Source: a virus. Taken from it: a stretch of 64,000 nucleotides of DNA. The notes below the pieces were generated by a model. That model worked only from the letters and a program-made list of their open reading frames with translations, made no database searches and had not been told where the DNA came from. The position numbers and the translations under genes are program-made. Location of the stretch: IMG/VR virus record IMGVR_UViG_3300024324_000009, positions 1-64,000 of that record; one strand, given 5' to 3'. Shown here one piece after another: positions 1-9,300 of this stretch (positions are counted from its first letter, which is position 1; every line of letters begins with the position of its first letter).

Positions 1-2456
1 GTGGTGAAGTTCCTTCTGCTAATCTTCCTTCTTATGTAGATGATGTACTAGAATATAATGGCACGGGTAATTTCCCTGCTGCTGGAGAAACAGGCAAGAT
101 TTATCTTGACACTAGTACAAACTTTTCTTATCGCTGGGGTGGAAGTTCTTATGTACAGATTGTAGACGGTAAGGCTACATGGGGTGGTATCGACGGTACT
201 CTGAGCAATCAGACAGACCTTAGTATGGCTCTACAAGCCAAGGCTGATGCAACTTACGCGAACCAAAATAGATCATGGATTAGTGCTAATACTACTAGTG
301 GTGTTGCTTTAGATGTTCGCGTCACAGCCAACGACACCGATATAGAAAACCTCAGTGGACTAGTAGAATTAAATGACACTGATATAACAAATCTTAGTGG
401 CTTGGTAGCAACGAACACTACAAATATTGGTAATAATACTGCTAGTGGTCTACAAAACCAAACTGACGTTGGCACTCTTAGTGGTCTTATAGATGACCTT
501 GAGGCAGTCAGCGGTGCAGAACAACAAATTAGTCACAGTTGGAATAATACAACAGCACAATTAGTAAGTACACTCACACCCGGAAACACAGCAGTTCAAC
601 AACTGTTTGAGGGTAAACTTTATGGTGACTCAACTGTAACATATTTAAGAAGTGATGTTGATTTGGGTATCGGTACTGTACCATCTGCTGCCCTTCATAT
701 AAAGGGTGAGTATGCAGATGATGGTTACTTGATGATAGAAGATACTAGTAGTGCTCTAAAAACAAAACTATATACAGGTAACACTACTAGCGTTCTTGCA
801 GTAGACGAAGATGATGCTGTTGCTGATTCTGCATTTGTAGTACAATTAGATGGTACGAACAAAATTACAGTCCAGCCTACTTCTATAACTCTCGCTAATG
901 CAACAGTCATAAATGCTTCCACAAATCAAGTCATAGTAGGTAATTCTGAGACAATATTCAATGAGGGTGGAGCAGATGTAGACTTTAGGGTCGAAGGCTT
1001 AACTGATAACAACTTGCTGTTGTGTGATGCAGGCAAGGATTCGGTTCTTATTGGAAACTCTACTGATGGAAGCGTTAATTCTAAATTGCATGTTTATGAG
1101 GTCAATAAAACAAATAGTACATATTCTAGAACCATTAACGTGCTAGGTAGGGCTTATTCTACTACTGATGGATCATACTATCATATAGGGATTAATAATA
1201 GAGCAGAAAAATACCTAAGTGATTCTGTTAATGACGCTGGTTATGTTATAGGTACGAACTGTGTCCCTGTACTATATGGTGACGGTACTAGTACAACTGT
1301 GGCAGAAATGACAGCCGTTAGAGCCAATATGTCAATAAACACAGTGGCTTCTGGTGTGACTGTAACAAACGCATATGATATCAAGTGTGTACCAAGCCTA
1401 GCAGGAACGGATAACGCTGTAACAAATCATTATGGATTGTTCCTACAGCAAGGAGCAGGAAGTGCCACTGTTACAAACAGATTTGGAGTATACCAGCAAG
1501 ACCCTGCTGCTCAGAATATATTCCTTGGCCCAGTAGGTTGCGGTGCTACCAATTTAGGCTCTAACGATCTCGTAGTTAACGGAACTAGTAAGTTTGACGG
1601 TCAAGTTGTTGTTAATGACAGAGTTTCTACTAAAGAATTATATGTTACTAATGATCCTTCTAGTACATCTTTACCTCTTGGCATAAGAACAGTTTTAGAA
1701 GACACCACCAGAGTTGAAACACTTAATGTCAATGCAGAATACACATTCCCGACTACAGATGGAACAACATCAGGTCAAGTACTTGTCACAGACGGTGCTG
1801 GCAATGTAGATTGGGAAGATCAAACGGGTGGTGGAACAACAAGTAATGTAGACAGAGCAACACTATCTCTCACAGCAGCACAACAAACATTTAGTGTTAG
1901 CAATGGATATGACACAGGTGCTATTGATGTTTACCTTAATGGTGTTAAACTTGCTGATAGCACAGACTTTACTGCAAGTAATGGTACTAGTTTTGTTCTA
2001 ACAGAAGCCGCTGCTTCTGGTGATGTCGTACAGTATACTACATACGATAGGCTTACTACTAACGGCCTAGTATCTGATAGTGGTGACACCATGACAGGTG
2101 ATCTTACTATCAATGCCAATCTTGCTGTTACTGGAACTATTGATAGTCCACAGGCTGCAAAGGCTTGGGTCAACTTTAATGCAGTCGGCACTCTTACTAA
2201 AAGAAACGACTATAATGTTACTAGCGTAACAGACAATGGTACTGGAGATTATACTGTTAATTTTGAAAATAGTTTACCTGATACTGACTATGCTGTATCC
2301 CATTCTGTTGGCAAAACAGAAAATGCCCTTTGGCATAGAGGCCGAGAAGATGTTACTGCTCGTACTGTGGATGCATATAGGTTTATCAGTGCTCGATTTA
2401 GTGATGGTCAACTTATTGATGCTGAATTTGTAAGCGTGATATTTTTCGGAGGCTAA
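1..2456 (+). CDS. Tail fibre protein, 5' end missing
   Basis: The reading frame is open from base 3 through the left edge, so this is the 3' part of a longer gene; the internal ATG at 225 is not the true start. The first visible residues (SYVDDVLEY, ETGKIYLDTS, SYRWGGSSYV, GTLSNQTDL) form a pattern common in phage tail fibres. From about 320 to 510 there are heptad-like repeats ending in LSGLV, typical of a trimeric coiled coil. Then come fibre-shaft phrases (LGIGTVPSAALHI, FNEGGADVDFRVEG) and a roughly 70-residue domain around VYLNGVKLADSTDFTASNG (about 1850-2050). That domain recurs near the end of the 2217-aa fibre. The last 100 residues (AKAWVNF to VSVIFFGG) form a tip domain that recurs as three free-standing ORFs at 3615-4702. 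A role in host recognition is inferred. Confidence 0.85.
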   Translation, partial: GEVPSANLPSYVDDVLEYNGTGNFPAAGETGKIYLDTSTNFSYRWGGSSYVQIVDGKATWGGIDGTLSNQTDLSMALQAKADATYANQNRSWISANTTSGVALDVRVTANDTDIENLSGLVELNDTDITNLSGLVATNTTNIGNNTASGLQNQTDVGTLSGLIDDLEAVSGAEQQISHSWNNTTAQLVSTLTPGNTAVQQLFEGKLYGDSTVTYLRSDVDLGIGTVPSAALHIKGEYADDGYLMIEDTSSALKTKLYTGNTTSVLAVDEDDAVADSAFVVQLDGTNKITVQPTSITLANATVINASTNQVIVGNSETIFNEGGADVDFRVEGLTDNNLLLCDAGKDSVLIGNSTDGSVNSKLHVYEVNKTNSTYSRTINVLGRAYSTTDGSYYHIGINNRAEKYLSDSVNDAGYVIGTNCVPVLYGDGTSTTVAEMTAVRANMSINTVASGVTVTNAYDIKCVPSLAGTDNAVTNHYGLFLQQGAGSATVTNRFGVYQQDPAAQNIFLGPVGCGATNLGSNDLVVNGTSKFDGQVVVNDRVSTKELYVTNDPSSTSLPLGIRTVLEDTTRVETLNVNAEYTFPTTDGTTSGQVLVTDGAGNVDWEDQTGGGTTSNVDRATLSLTAAQQTFSVSNGYDTGAIDVYLNGVKLADSTDFTASNGTSFVLTEAAASGDVVQYTTYDRLTTNGLVSDSGDTMTGDLTINANLAVTGTIDSPQAAKAWVNFNAVGTLTKRNDYNVTSVTDNGTGDYTVNFENSLPDTDYAVSHSVGKTENALWHRGREDVTARTVDAYRFISARFSDGQLIDAEFVSVIFFGG

Positions 2457-2478
2457 CAAACACAAGAAAGGTTTAAAA

Positions 2479-2730
2479 ATGAATGAAAGAATAGTTTATC
2501 CAAATGATGAGGGTGGAATAGCAGTAATCGTACCTGCTAACAACACCAAACTTACTGTTGCAGATATTGCATTGAAAGATGTACCTGCTGGAGTAAAATT
2601 TAAAGTAATAGACGTTTCCGATATTCCTACAGACAGGACATTTCGAAACGCATGGGAATTTGACTTCACCAACGACTTCGATGGCGAAGGAATGGGTGCA
2701 GAAGCATTTAACGCAACAAGAGGTAACTAA
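2479..2730 (+). CDS. Small conserved phage protein, fibre-associated
   Basis: This 83-residue protein begins MNERIVYPNDEGGIAVIVP and contains VIDVSDIPTDRTFRNAWEFD. I associate both stretches with a small protein that often follows tail fibre genes in phages. The start has a GAAAGG ribosome site at good spacing. It sits 22 bases after the fibre stop and 2 bases before the next gene, so all three are probably co-translated. There is no signal peptide or membrane segment. The likely role is as a fibre-assembly partner together with the following gene, inferred from position and family resemblance. The biochemical function is not known to me. Confidence 0.6.
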   Translation: MNERIVYPNDEGGIAVIVPANNTKLTVADIALKDVPAGVKFKVIDVSDIPTDRTFRNAWEFDFTNDFDGEGMGAEAFNATRGN

Positions 2731-2732
2731 AG

Positions 2733-3338
2733 ATGATTAATATTAATATGGACAAGGCAAAAAATATCTGGAGAGACAAAGTTCGGGCAGAGAGAGCACC
2801 TTATTTTGAGCAACTAGATGTTGACTACCTCAAGGCCACTGAATCACAAAATGTGGTTGTCAAAGCTCACATTGAAACCAAGAAGCAACAACTTCGTGAT
2901 GCTCCAGAAGACAGTAGAATTGAATCAGCAACTACTCCTGAAGAACTCAAGGCTGTAGATGTTGTTGAAGAGATTATGTACATTTCTGATTTAGATCAAG
3001 CAAAACTAGATAAACTTTCTGATATAGATGAAGAATGGAAAGTTATTCTTAATGCAGGTTTCCAAACCCCTGAAGGCTGGAGCCTTGGAATTAGCACAGA
3101 TGACGTAGCACTTCTTAATGGTGCTTACTCACTTGCTAAAGAGGCTACTGCACTAGGAAGCACAGACCCAGTTGTTATTGTTGATATTGCAGGAGAAGCC
3201 CATTCATTATCCCTTGAAGAGATGACACCTATTATGCTGGCTTATGGTTCTTCACGATCAACACTTAGTGCTGGTGATGCTGCTAAACGTAAATTGGTAA
3301 GAGACGCAACCACAGTGGAAGAGGTAGAGGCTGTTTAA
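2733..3338 (+). CDS. Tail-fibre-assembly-like protein (DUF4376-like C-terminus)
   Basis: 201 residues. The N-terminal part (INMDKAKNIWRDKVRAER, LDVDYLKATE, KKQQLRDA) is charged and helical and resembles a module often paired with the VYPNDEGG protein in phages. The C-terminal part (about residues 100-180; LNAGFQTPEGWSLGISTDD, then DIAGEAHSLSLEEM) resembles the DUF4376 domain seen in some tail-fibre-assembly proteins. In these, a substrate-independent helical bundle is followed by a G-x-x-H-x-L turn. The ATG at 2733 follows a GAGG site and a second ATG lies at 2748. The stop overlaps the next start as TAATG. A fibre chaperone role is inferred from context; the family call is by eye only. Confidence 0.5.
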   Translation: MININMDKAKNIWRDKVRAERAPYFEQLDVDYLKATESQNVVVKAHIETKKQQLRDAPEDSRIESATTPEELKAVDVVEEIMYISDLDQAKLDKLSDIDEEWKVILNAGFQTPEGWSLGISTDDVALLNGAYSLAKEATALGSTDPVVIVDIAGEAHSLSLEEMTPIMLAYGSSRSTLSAGDAAKRKLVRDATTVEEVEAV

Positions 3339-3526
3339 TGGCTTATAAACTACAAAAAGTTGGAGACGATTTTAAACTGCTTAAACGCGGAGACAACTAT
3401 GTTGTGCACAATGATGGTTCATCAGGTGTTAGCAACTCAGGTGGCGGAAACTCAGGCGGCGGAAACTCAGGCGGTGGAAACTCAGGTGGTGGAAACTCAG
3501 GCGGCGGAAACTCAGGCGGTGGCTAA
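3338..3526 (+). CDS. Small Gly/Ser-repeat protein
   Basis: 62 residues. The N-terminal half (MAYKLQKVGDDFKLLKRGDN) looks like a short folded or beta-hairpin segment. The C-terminal half is six consecutive NSGGG pentapeptides followed directly by the stop, so the repeat is the C-terminus. It is translationally coupled to the upstream gene by a TAATG overlap. The low-complexity tail would be an unstructured flexible linker. Whether the protein is a free virion component or the remnant of a longer fibre cannot be decided here. A 79-codon ORF in another frame over the same DNA is a shadow. Confidence 0.55.
   Translation: MAYKLQKVGDDFKLLKRGDNYVVHNDGSSGVSNSGGGNSGGGNSGGGNSGGGNSGGGNSGGG
3434..3523 (+). 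repeat. 15-bp tandem repeat, six copies (NSGGG)
   Basis: Six in-frame copies of a 15-base unit of the form AACTCAGGNGGNGGA, differing only at the third positions of Gly codons; the final copy ends GGC before TAA. Copy-number change by slippage would keep the frame, so repeat length could vary between isolates. Confidence 0.9.
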
Positions 3527-3614
3527 TCACGATCTATATCCTCAGATACTACTATACCATATACTCCTAATTACAGTTTTAAATATAACAATACATTAAC
3601 TGGAGAACTAGAAA

Positions 3615-3977
3615 ATGACCAAATCAAGAGACATAAGTGAGATGAAAGACAGTCAAGTTGCTAAGGCTTGGTGTTACTTTGGCGGTGGTACTTATAATTC
3701 GGTAAATCCTTATATCGTCAGGTCTTTCAATGTTAGTAGTGTAACTGATGCTTCAACTTCAACTGCTGGTGGTCAATATACTGTTAATTTTGAAAATAAC
3801 ATGGAATCTGTTGGTTACGTTGTTTCAACATCTGCTGGTATTAATACCGCAGGTTCTGTATCTTCAGTTTGGGCCAATACTAAAAGTATAAGCAGTGTTG
3901 ATCTTCATGGATTAGCAAATTATGGCAACATAGCCTATGAGGACATGGGCTCTATAAACTTTGTAGTTTTCGAGTAA
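3615..3977 (+). CDS. Free-standing fibre-tip domain, copy 1
   Basis: 120 residues, starting MTKSRDISEMKDSQVAKAW. After a short N-terminal leader, the body matches the C-terminal domain of the left-edge fibre: AKAW near the start, FNVSSVTD, QYTVNFENNM, a YVVS strand and a closing NFVVFE. A 22-base stretch (3777-3798) is identical to 2250-2271 in the fibre gene. A GGAG site precedes the ATG. It is the first of three tandem paralogues. These may be small tip or adhesin proteins of the virion, or a reservoir of alternative fibre tips; neither is shown by the sequence alone. Confidence 0.65.
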   Translation: MTKSRDISEMKDSQVAKAWCYFGGGTYNSVNPYIVRSFNVSSVTDASTSTAGGQYTVNFENNMESVGYVVSTSAGINTAGSVSSVWANTKSISSVDLHGLANYGNIAYEDMGSINFVVFE

Positions 3978-3986
3978 GAAAAAAAA

Positions 3987-4361
3987 ATGAGTAACGCAAG
4001 AAACATAAGTGAGATGAAAGAAAGTCAAGTTGCTAAGGCTTGGGTTAATTTTGATGGAGAGTTTGCAACTTCCCCTTTTACTGAAGCCAATGGAGGAATT
4101 AGAGATTCATTTAATGTAACCAGTATTACAGACAGAGGAACTGGAAGATATACGGTTAATTTGACTAGTGCTATGGCTAGTGCTGATTATGCAGTATCGG
4201 CTTTATGTGGAAATGGCGATGGATCAAACATAGGTACTACTACTTCCGTTGCTAATGAGACAGTTCTTACGAGCAGTGCTTTTGGAATAAGAGTAAGTCA
4301 GGGAAACGCTGCTATTGATAAAGTTTTTGTAAGTTTAATATTTTTCGGAGAATCATCATGA
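3987..4361 (+). CDS. Free-standing fibre-tip domain, copy 2
   Basis: 124 residues, starting MSNARNISEMKESQVAKAW. The body has the same order of motifs as copy 1 and the fibre C-terminus: AKAWVNF, FNVTSITDRGTGRYTVN, ADYAVSAL and a final VFVSLIFFGE. Its first 60 bases are nearly the same as those of copy 1, while the middle differs strongly. The 3' end shares a 13-base identity with the fibre gene end (4338-4350 versus 2439-2451). It overlaps the next start by four bases (ATGA), indicating coupled translation. A role as a receptor-binding or virion-decorating domain is inferred. Confidence 0.65.
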   Translation: MSNARNISEMKESQVAKAWVNFDGEFATSPFTEANGGIRDSFNVTSITDRGTGRYTVNLTSAMASADYAVSALCGNGDGSNIGTTTSVANETVLTSSAFGIRVSQGNAAIDKVFVSLIFFGESS

Positions 4362-4702
4362 GCAACGCAAGAAACATCTGTGATATGAAAGAAGGTCAAG
4401 TCTCCAAGGCTTGGGTTTCCTTTAAGGGAACAGGAACTGTTACCGTCAACAATGATCACAATGTGACAAGTGTAACCGATGCTGGTACTGGAGCCTATGT
4501 TATTAATTATACTAGTGCTTTCTCAGACACTAAATATTGTTTTACTCTTTTTGGTCGAGACCCAGATAACACTGCTAATGTAGTCAACAACGCAGGGTGT
4601 AAAGCAAGTGATACTAAATCAACAACTCAACTTACAGTAAGATATACATATAACTCTGCAAATTTAGACTGCCCTGAATTAAACTTTGTTGCATTTGACT
4701 AA
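4358..4702 (+). CDS. Free-standing fibre-tip domain, copy 3
   Basis: 114 residues, starting MSNARNICDMKEGQVSKAW. It has the tip-domain series KAWVSFKGTGTVTVNNDHN, VTSVTDAGTGAYVINYTS and a closing LNFVAFD, as in copies 1 and 2. The start is within the ATGA overlap with copy 2. It contains more cysteines than its paralogues. The three copies share leaders and differ in the central loops, which is the expected pattern for surfaces that have diversified. Confidence 0.65.
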   Translation: MSNARNICDMKEGQVSKAWVSFKGTGTVTVNNDHNVTSVTDAGTGAYVINYTSAFSDTKYCFTLFGRDPDNTANVVNNAGCKASDTKSTTQLTVRYTYNSANLDCPELNFVAFD

Positions 4703-4722
4703 CAAAACATAGAAAGAAAAAA

Positions 4723-5286
4723 ATGAGCAATAATTTTACATACAGAAATTCACTACTAGGGACAGTTCTTAATACTTCTGATGATCAGATAGTAATGTCT
4801 GGTGTGTCACAGTCTTCTGGTCCAGACGCTTGCATATATAATAGTGGACAGTTTGTTATCTCTAATGGTTCATTTGAGACAAAGGGAGATGCACAAAGAA
4901 GTGAATATGTTCTAAAAAAAGAAACAATCAATGGCAACTGGCAAGACTTACAGCTTTATGATGGAGTCAGTGGAGTAAGTGGGATATATTTACAGACTAA
5001 TAAAACCTATGGTTTTAATTTTAGAGTTGTAGCAAGAGGAGTTAGTCAATTAGACAATGCTGCCTATGAGATAGAAGGAGTCTTAAATAATACTTCAGGA
5101 ACTTCTACTATACTAACTAGTAGTAAAAATATTATTATGGAAGAATCTGGTGCAACTAACTGGGATATAGAAGTAAGAACTACGGGGATTGATGACGCTA
5201 AATATCTACAAGTTATGGTAAAAGGTGAAACAGCTATAAACATTAACTGGAGTGCTTACGCATCTATTGTGGAAGTAGGAGGATAA
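4723..5286 (+). CDS. Virion beta-sandwich protein, paralogue A
   Basis: 187 residues, all predicted beta by composition. The order of motifs (initial ILG/LLG strand, FVISNGSFETKGDAQ, LQLYDGVSGVSGIYLQTN, KTYGFNFRVVARG, then GETAININWSAYASIVEVGG) runs parallel to the first two thirds of the next gene. The closing strand, G-x-x-[IK]-NI-x-W-x-A, also ends the 1531-aa fibre (57304-57345). I associate this ending with C-terminal domains of phage fibres. An RBS (AGAAAGAAA) precedes the ATG. Likely a fibre accessory or tip protein; no enzyme motif is visible. Confidence 0.5.
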   Translation: MSNNFTYRNSLLGTVLNTSDDQIVMSGVSQSSGPDACIYNSGQFVISNGSFETKGDAQRSEYVLKKETINGNWQDLQLYDGVSGVSGIYLQTNKTYGFNFRVVARGVSQLDNAAYEIEGVLNNTSGTSTILTSSKNIIMEESGATNWDIEVRTTGIDDAKYLQVMVKGETAININWSAYASIVEVGG

Positions 5287-5287
5287 T

Positions 5288-6262
5288 ATGTCAACAGACG
5301 CTTATAACTTCTCTATACTAGGTTGTAGTATACAAGTATCTGGAAATAATTTAATATATGATGAAGAGGCTATACTTGCAGGACACGGAGGAACACTAGC
5401 TGCTGTTAGTGGTTTTACAATTTCTAACGGCCCTGTACATATTTTTGGTGACGATGATGACACGATGGTTAGAAAGTACTCTCTTATAACACAAACATCA
5501 GGAAGCCAAGTTTCTGAATTTAGACTTGATTACCCTAATGGTCTTTCAGGCGTACCGTTGAGAGAGGAACATACATATATATTTGATGCAACTATAGTAG
5601 CTAAAACTCAAGATTCACAGACACCTAATGACTGTGCAATGTTTAAAGTAAAAGGATTATTAGTAGACGATGCCTTGGGCTTAGAAGTGGTAGAGCCTTA
5701 CACAATAGATAGTATATTTAGGTTTTCATCTAGCCTAGGAGTCAGTGCGACAGGAATAAAACAAGATGATAAAGAACTGCTACAGATTAACGTGACAGGT
5801 ATAGCAGGTAAAAATATAAATTGGGTAGCAGGACTAGACTTAGTAGAAATAGGAGGCACAACACAAAGCCCATACGGTAGAGGCCGAACAAGCCTTGACG
5901 CACACAACAATTATGATGTCGGAGAATACTGTATCATAATTAGACAACCAAACAACTTTGTAGAATCTAGCGGCACAGATGTTTCATTCTTCTGTAGCGG
6001 CATCACCAATAGTGGAGATGTCACCTATCAATGGCAGTACCGATATAATGGAGACCCCGATGAAGAGACAGAATTTAAGACCATAGTTGGTGCTACCGGA
6101 CTCACATACGAACCTCCAGAATCTGCGACTTCACAACTCTTTATTCCAACTAGTTCGCCAAGTGGTCATTCTACAGCCTATCCTAATGAGTTTAAATGTA
6201 TAGTTTCTAGCACGAATGGAGAAATTGCCACAAGTAGACCTGTTACTTGGATGTACCTATAG
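5288..6262 (+). CDS. Beta-sandwich protein with C-terminal Ig-like domain, paralogue B
   Basis: 324 residues. Residues 1-190 are a diverged copy of the preceding protein (FTISNGPVHIFGD, FDATIVAKT, LLQINVTGIAGKNINWVAG, LVEIGG). Residues about 210-324 add an Ig-like fold: SFFCSG, then YQWQYRYNG, then EFKCIVSSTNGEI. This is the Cys...Trp...Cys arrangement of an immunoglobulin sandwich with a possible disulfide. The start lies one base after the upstream stop. Ig-like domains are common on phage capsids and tails, where they bind surface sugars; that role here is inferred. Confidence 0.55.
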   Translation: MSTDAYNFSILGCSIQVSGNNLIYDEEAILAGHGGTLAAVSGFTISNGPVHIFGDDDDTMVRKYSLITQTSGSQVSEFRLDYPNGLSGVPLREEHTYIFDATIVAKTQDSQTPNDCAMFKVKGLLVDDALGLEVVEPYTIDSIFRFSSSLGVSATGIKQDDKELLQINVTGIAGKNINWVAGLDLVEIGGTTQSPYGRGRTSLDAHNNYDVGEYCIIIRQPNNFVESSGTDVSFFCSGITNSGDVTYQWQYRYNGDPDEETEFKTIVGATGLTYEPPESATSQLFIPTSSPSGHSTAYPNEFKCIVSSTNGEIATSRPVTWMYL

Positions 6263-6329
6263 CAGTCTGTGGTGTATAAAGAGTTAATATCATTTGTACA
6301 CTTTTAACTTTTAAAGAAGGTTTTATAAA

Positions 6330-9300
6330 ATGGCCGTTTATAAACTAATCAAATTAAAAAGAGACTATACTGCTAATTGGACTTTACTAAACCCTATTTT
6401 GAGTTTAGGAGAACCGGGATACGAAAGAGATACAGGCAAACTTAAAATTGGTGATGGTGTAACACCTTGGGTTGATCTAGACTATATAAAAGTGGACATG
6501 GATGATGTAGTTATAGACCCAGATGATTTAGCAGATGTTCTTAATAATGTGCTGCAAGGTGGTTTCGGCATAGATATCATTTATTCTGATCCTTCAGACA
6601 CTATACTCATTAGAACAACAGGGCTAGCCACCCAATCAGACTTTATTGCTTTATCTGGAGATGTAGCCAATTTAGATTCTGCATTAATTTTTAGAGGAAT
6701 CACAGACCCAACACAACTTAATTCTGCTCCAACTGATCCTGTTCCTGACAATGGAGATATGTGGATAAGTAATGCATCAGGTCAGATAGATGGTTCATGG
6801 GTAAATCTTTCTGGTCAAGACATTGTGGTTGATCAGTTTATGCTCTATGAGGAAGACGCTAACGGCTGGGTTCTCGGTGGCAATGCAGTAGGTGTTGATC
6901 TAAGCGATTATGCTACCAAAGCAGAACTTAACAACCTACAGTATCAGGTGAATCAAAACTCAAACAATATTTCTGTCAATTATTTAGACATACAGCAGAA
7001 CATAGTTGATATTATAAATCTTAAAAATTCTACAAACAATCAACAAACACAAATAGACGCACTCATACAAGCAACTGGTCATATTCACGATCAAGACATA
7101 TATCAAATTTTTAATGACCTTATCATTCTTCAAGACAATTATACAGCACTTTCAGGATATAGCGACGCAAGAGACGATTCATTACAACAACAAATCAATG
7201 CAATATCTGGAGCGATCCCACCAGAAGTAGACCTGTCAGTAATTAGTGGTTATATTGCGGCGAATACAGCAAGCGGTGTTGTAGTTTTAGGAAAAGCAGA
7301 TCAAAACAGTGACGATATTGCAACACTTAGTGGTCTTATAGACGGTGGACTAGACTTTAAGGGCTACATCAATCCTACTGTAACAGGCTCGGCCCCTTCC
7401 TTGCCGACTAATGGTGATCTTTGGATTAGTGATACTAGCGGAGTTATAGACAATGGCTGGACATGCATAGCAGGTCAAGATGTTGGTGTTAATCAGTGGA
7501 TGATTTATTCTGATGATGATACCTGTTGGCAACTTGGTCCAGCAACAGATATTGACCTTAGTGCTTATGCTCTAAAGACTGAACTTAATACCGTTAGTGG
7601 TCTTGTAGATCAAAATGCTACTGATATTATTACTATTAGCGGGTTGGTTGGTAGCGGTATACCTTCAGGTCTTGTGGAATACAGCACGGGTCTAGCCATA
7701 CGACACGGCAGCACTGAAGTTAGTGTTAATGAAGTTAGTGGCAATAGTGTCATTGATCTTACTAATTGGAAAATTAAAGATGGACATTTTATTCCAAACA
7801 GTAATGCGTCATTTGATCTTGGTAATGCAGAATATAAAGTTCGTCACCTGTTTTTGTCTGATAACAGTATATACATGGGTGAAGGCAATCTGAGTGCGAC
7901 TAGCGGTAGCACTGTTCTTTTATGGAATGGCGAACCTCTTGCAAAGATAACAGATATTAATACTATTATTAGTGGTGAGTTAGCCGAACAAAAACTTTTA
8001 GATTTACAAGATGTAACTTCTGACGGCCCAGTAGAACAGTACGCCGTTCCTGTTTATAATCAAGGGACTAGTGAATACAAGGTTAAAAGACTGACCCCGT
8101 TGGAAGTCGAAGACACTTCAACACCACCGCTAGATGGATATCCTGCTGGAAGTTTAGGAAATGAACTACAAGACATTAAGGGAGACATTCAATCTAATAC
8201 TATCCTTATTAGTGGTATCGCTGAAGATATTGTAGAAATACCAGATGCAGTTATATTCAAGGGTGTTACTGATCCTACAGTTAGTGGCTCTGCACCTGCT
8301 GGCCCCGACAATGGAGATATGTGGGTTAGTAATAATAGCGGACTTATTGATGGTAGTTGGACAGGTCTAAGCGGAGAAGATGTATTAGAAAATCAATTCT
8401 TGCTTTACTCTACAGGATTAAACGTATGGTTGAGGGGTGGTAAGATTGATGTAAGCGATCTTTCTGATCAATATCTACCTCTTACGGGTAATTTAAATCC
8501 CAACGATCAAAAACTAGATGCAGTAGCATTTACTAGTAATGTTGTGACAACAAGTATAAGTGGTTTATATCCTTCGTCCAGATATATAGGCAATTTAACT
8601 TACATAAATCATCCAAACCAGCCTCTACCTGTAGCAGCACAAGTTTACGGTCCTTCAGAATTTAATGTAAACCGTTCAGACTACAGCCGAGATTGGAAAG
8701 ACGGTATAGATTATGGTTTTGATTGTGTCAGCATACTGTATGAGAATGAGGATATTCCTGAAGCAGGTTATTCTTGGAGTATTAAGGTTGGCCCTCCATC
8801 AAAATATTTTCCTAGTGGAATAGCAAACAATGGAAAGCCTTATCAACAAAACAGATATCGTGATCCAAATCCTAAAGGCTGGAATCCTGCTTTTCTTGCA
8901 CAAAGAGCAGCAATTAGAGGACAAGGTGCTTTTGAATTTCGTCCATATGTGACGACGGCAAGTCAGGATATGACGACTGCTCCTTACCAAGTAGGTTTCA
9001 GGTCTTGTCCACAAAATGATATAGAGTTTTACAAAGTATACGCGAACGAGCCGAGTGCAACTCCAACCTATATAGGTTTTCATTCTGATCCTAGACAACA
9101 AGTTTTTGATAATGGCCCGATTGGTAGTTCTACAAAAGGTTATGCTTTGCATATCGATTTTCGGGCAGGCTCGGATTACGAATTATTCCAAGGAACAGGT
9201 CACGGAAGAGTTTATGGCTTTTTTGCTGATATGTTAAACAAAGGAGGAGCAAATGTTGCAGGCTTTATTGAAAGAGGTGCAGAGTTTAATCAGTTGCAGG

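Noticed and set aside
3434-3523. CRISPR-like array
   Set aside because: Direct 15-base coding repeats with no spacers.
3360-3599. 79-codon ORF in another frame over the NSGGG gene
   Set aside because: Composition is a frame-shifted reading of the repeat (AETQAAETQ); the TAATG-coupled frame is preferred.
3527-3614. Longest intergenic gap, searched for terminator, tRNA or small gene
   Set aside because: No stable hairpin with T-run, tRNA fold or coding frame was seen.
6263-6329. TGTATAAAG and, at 39770-39778, GATAAATAG as T4-type late promoters (TATAAATA)
   Set aside because: Single mismatched hits in AT-rich gaps, not repeated before other genes; chance is likely.
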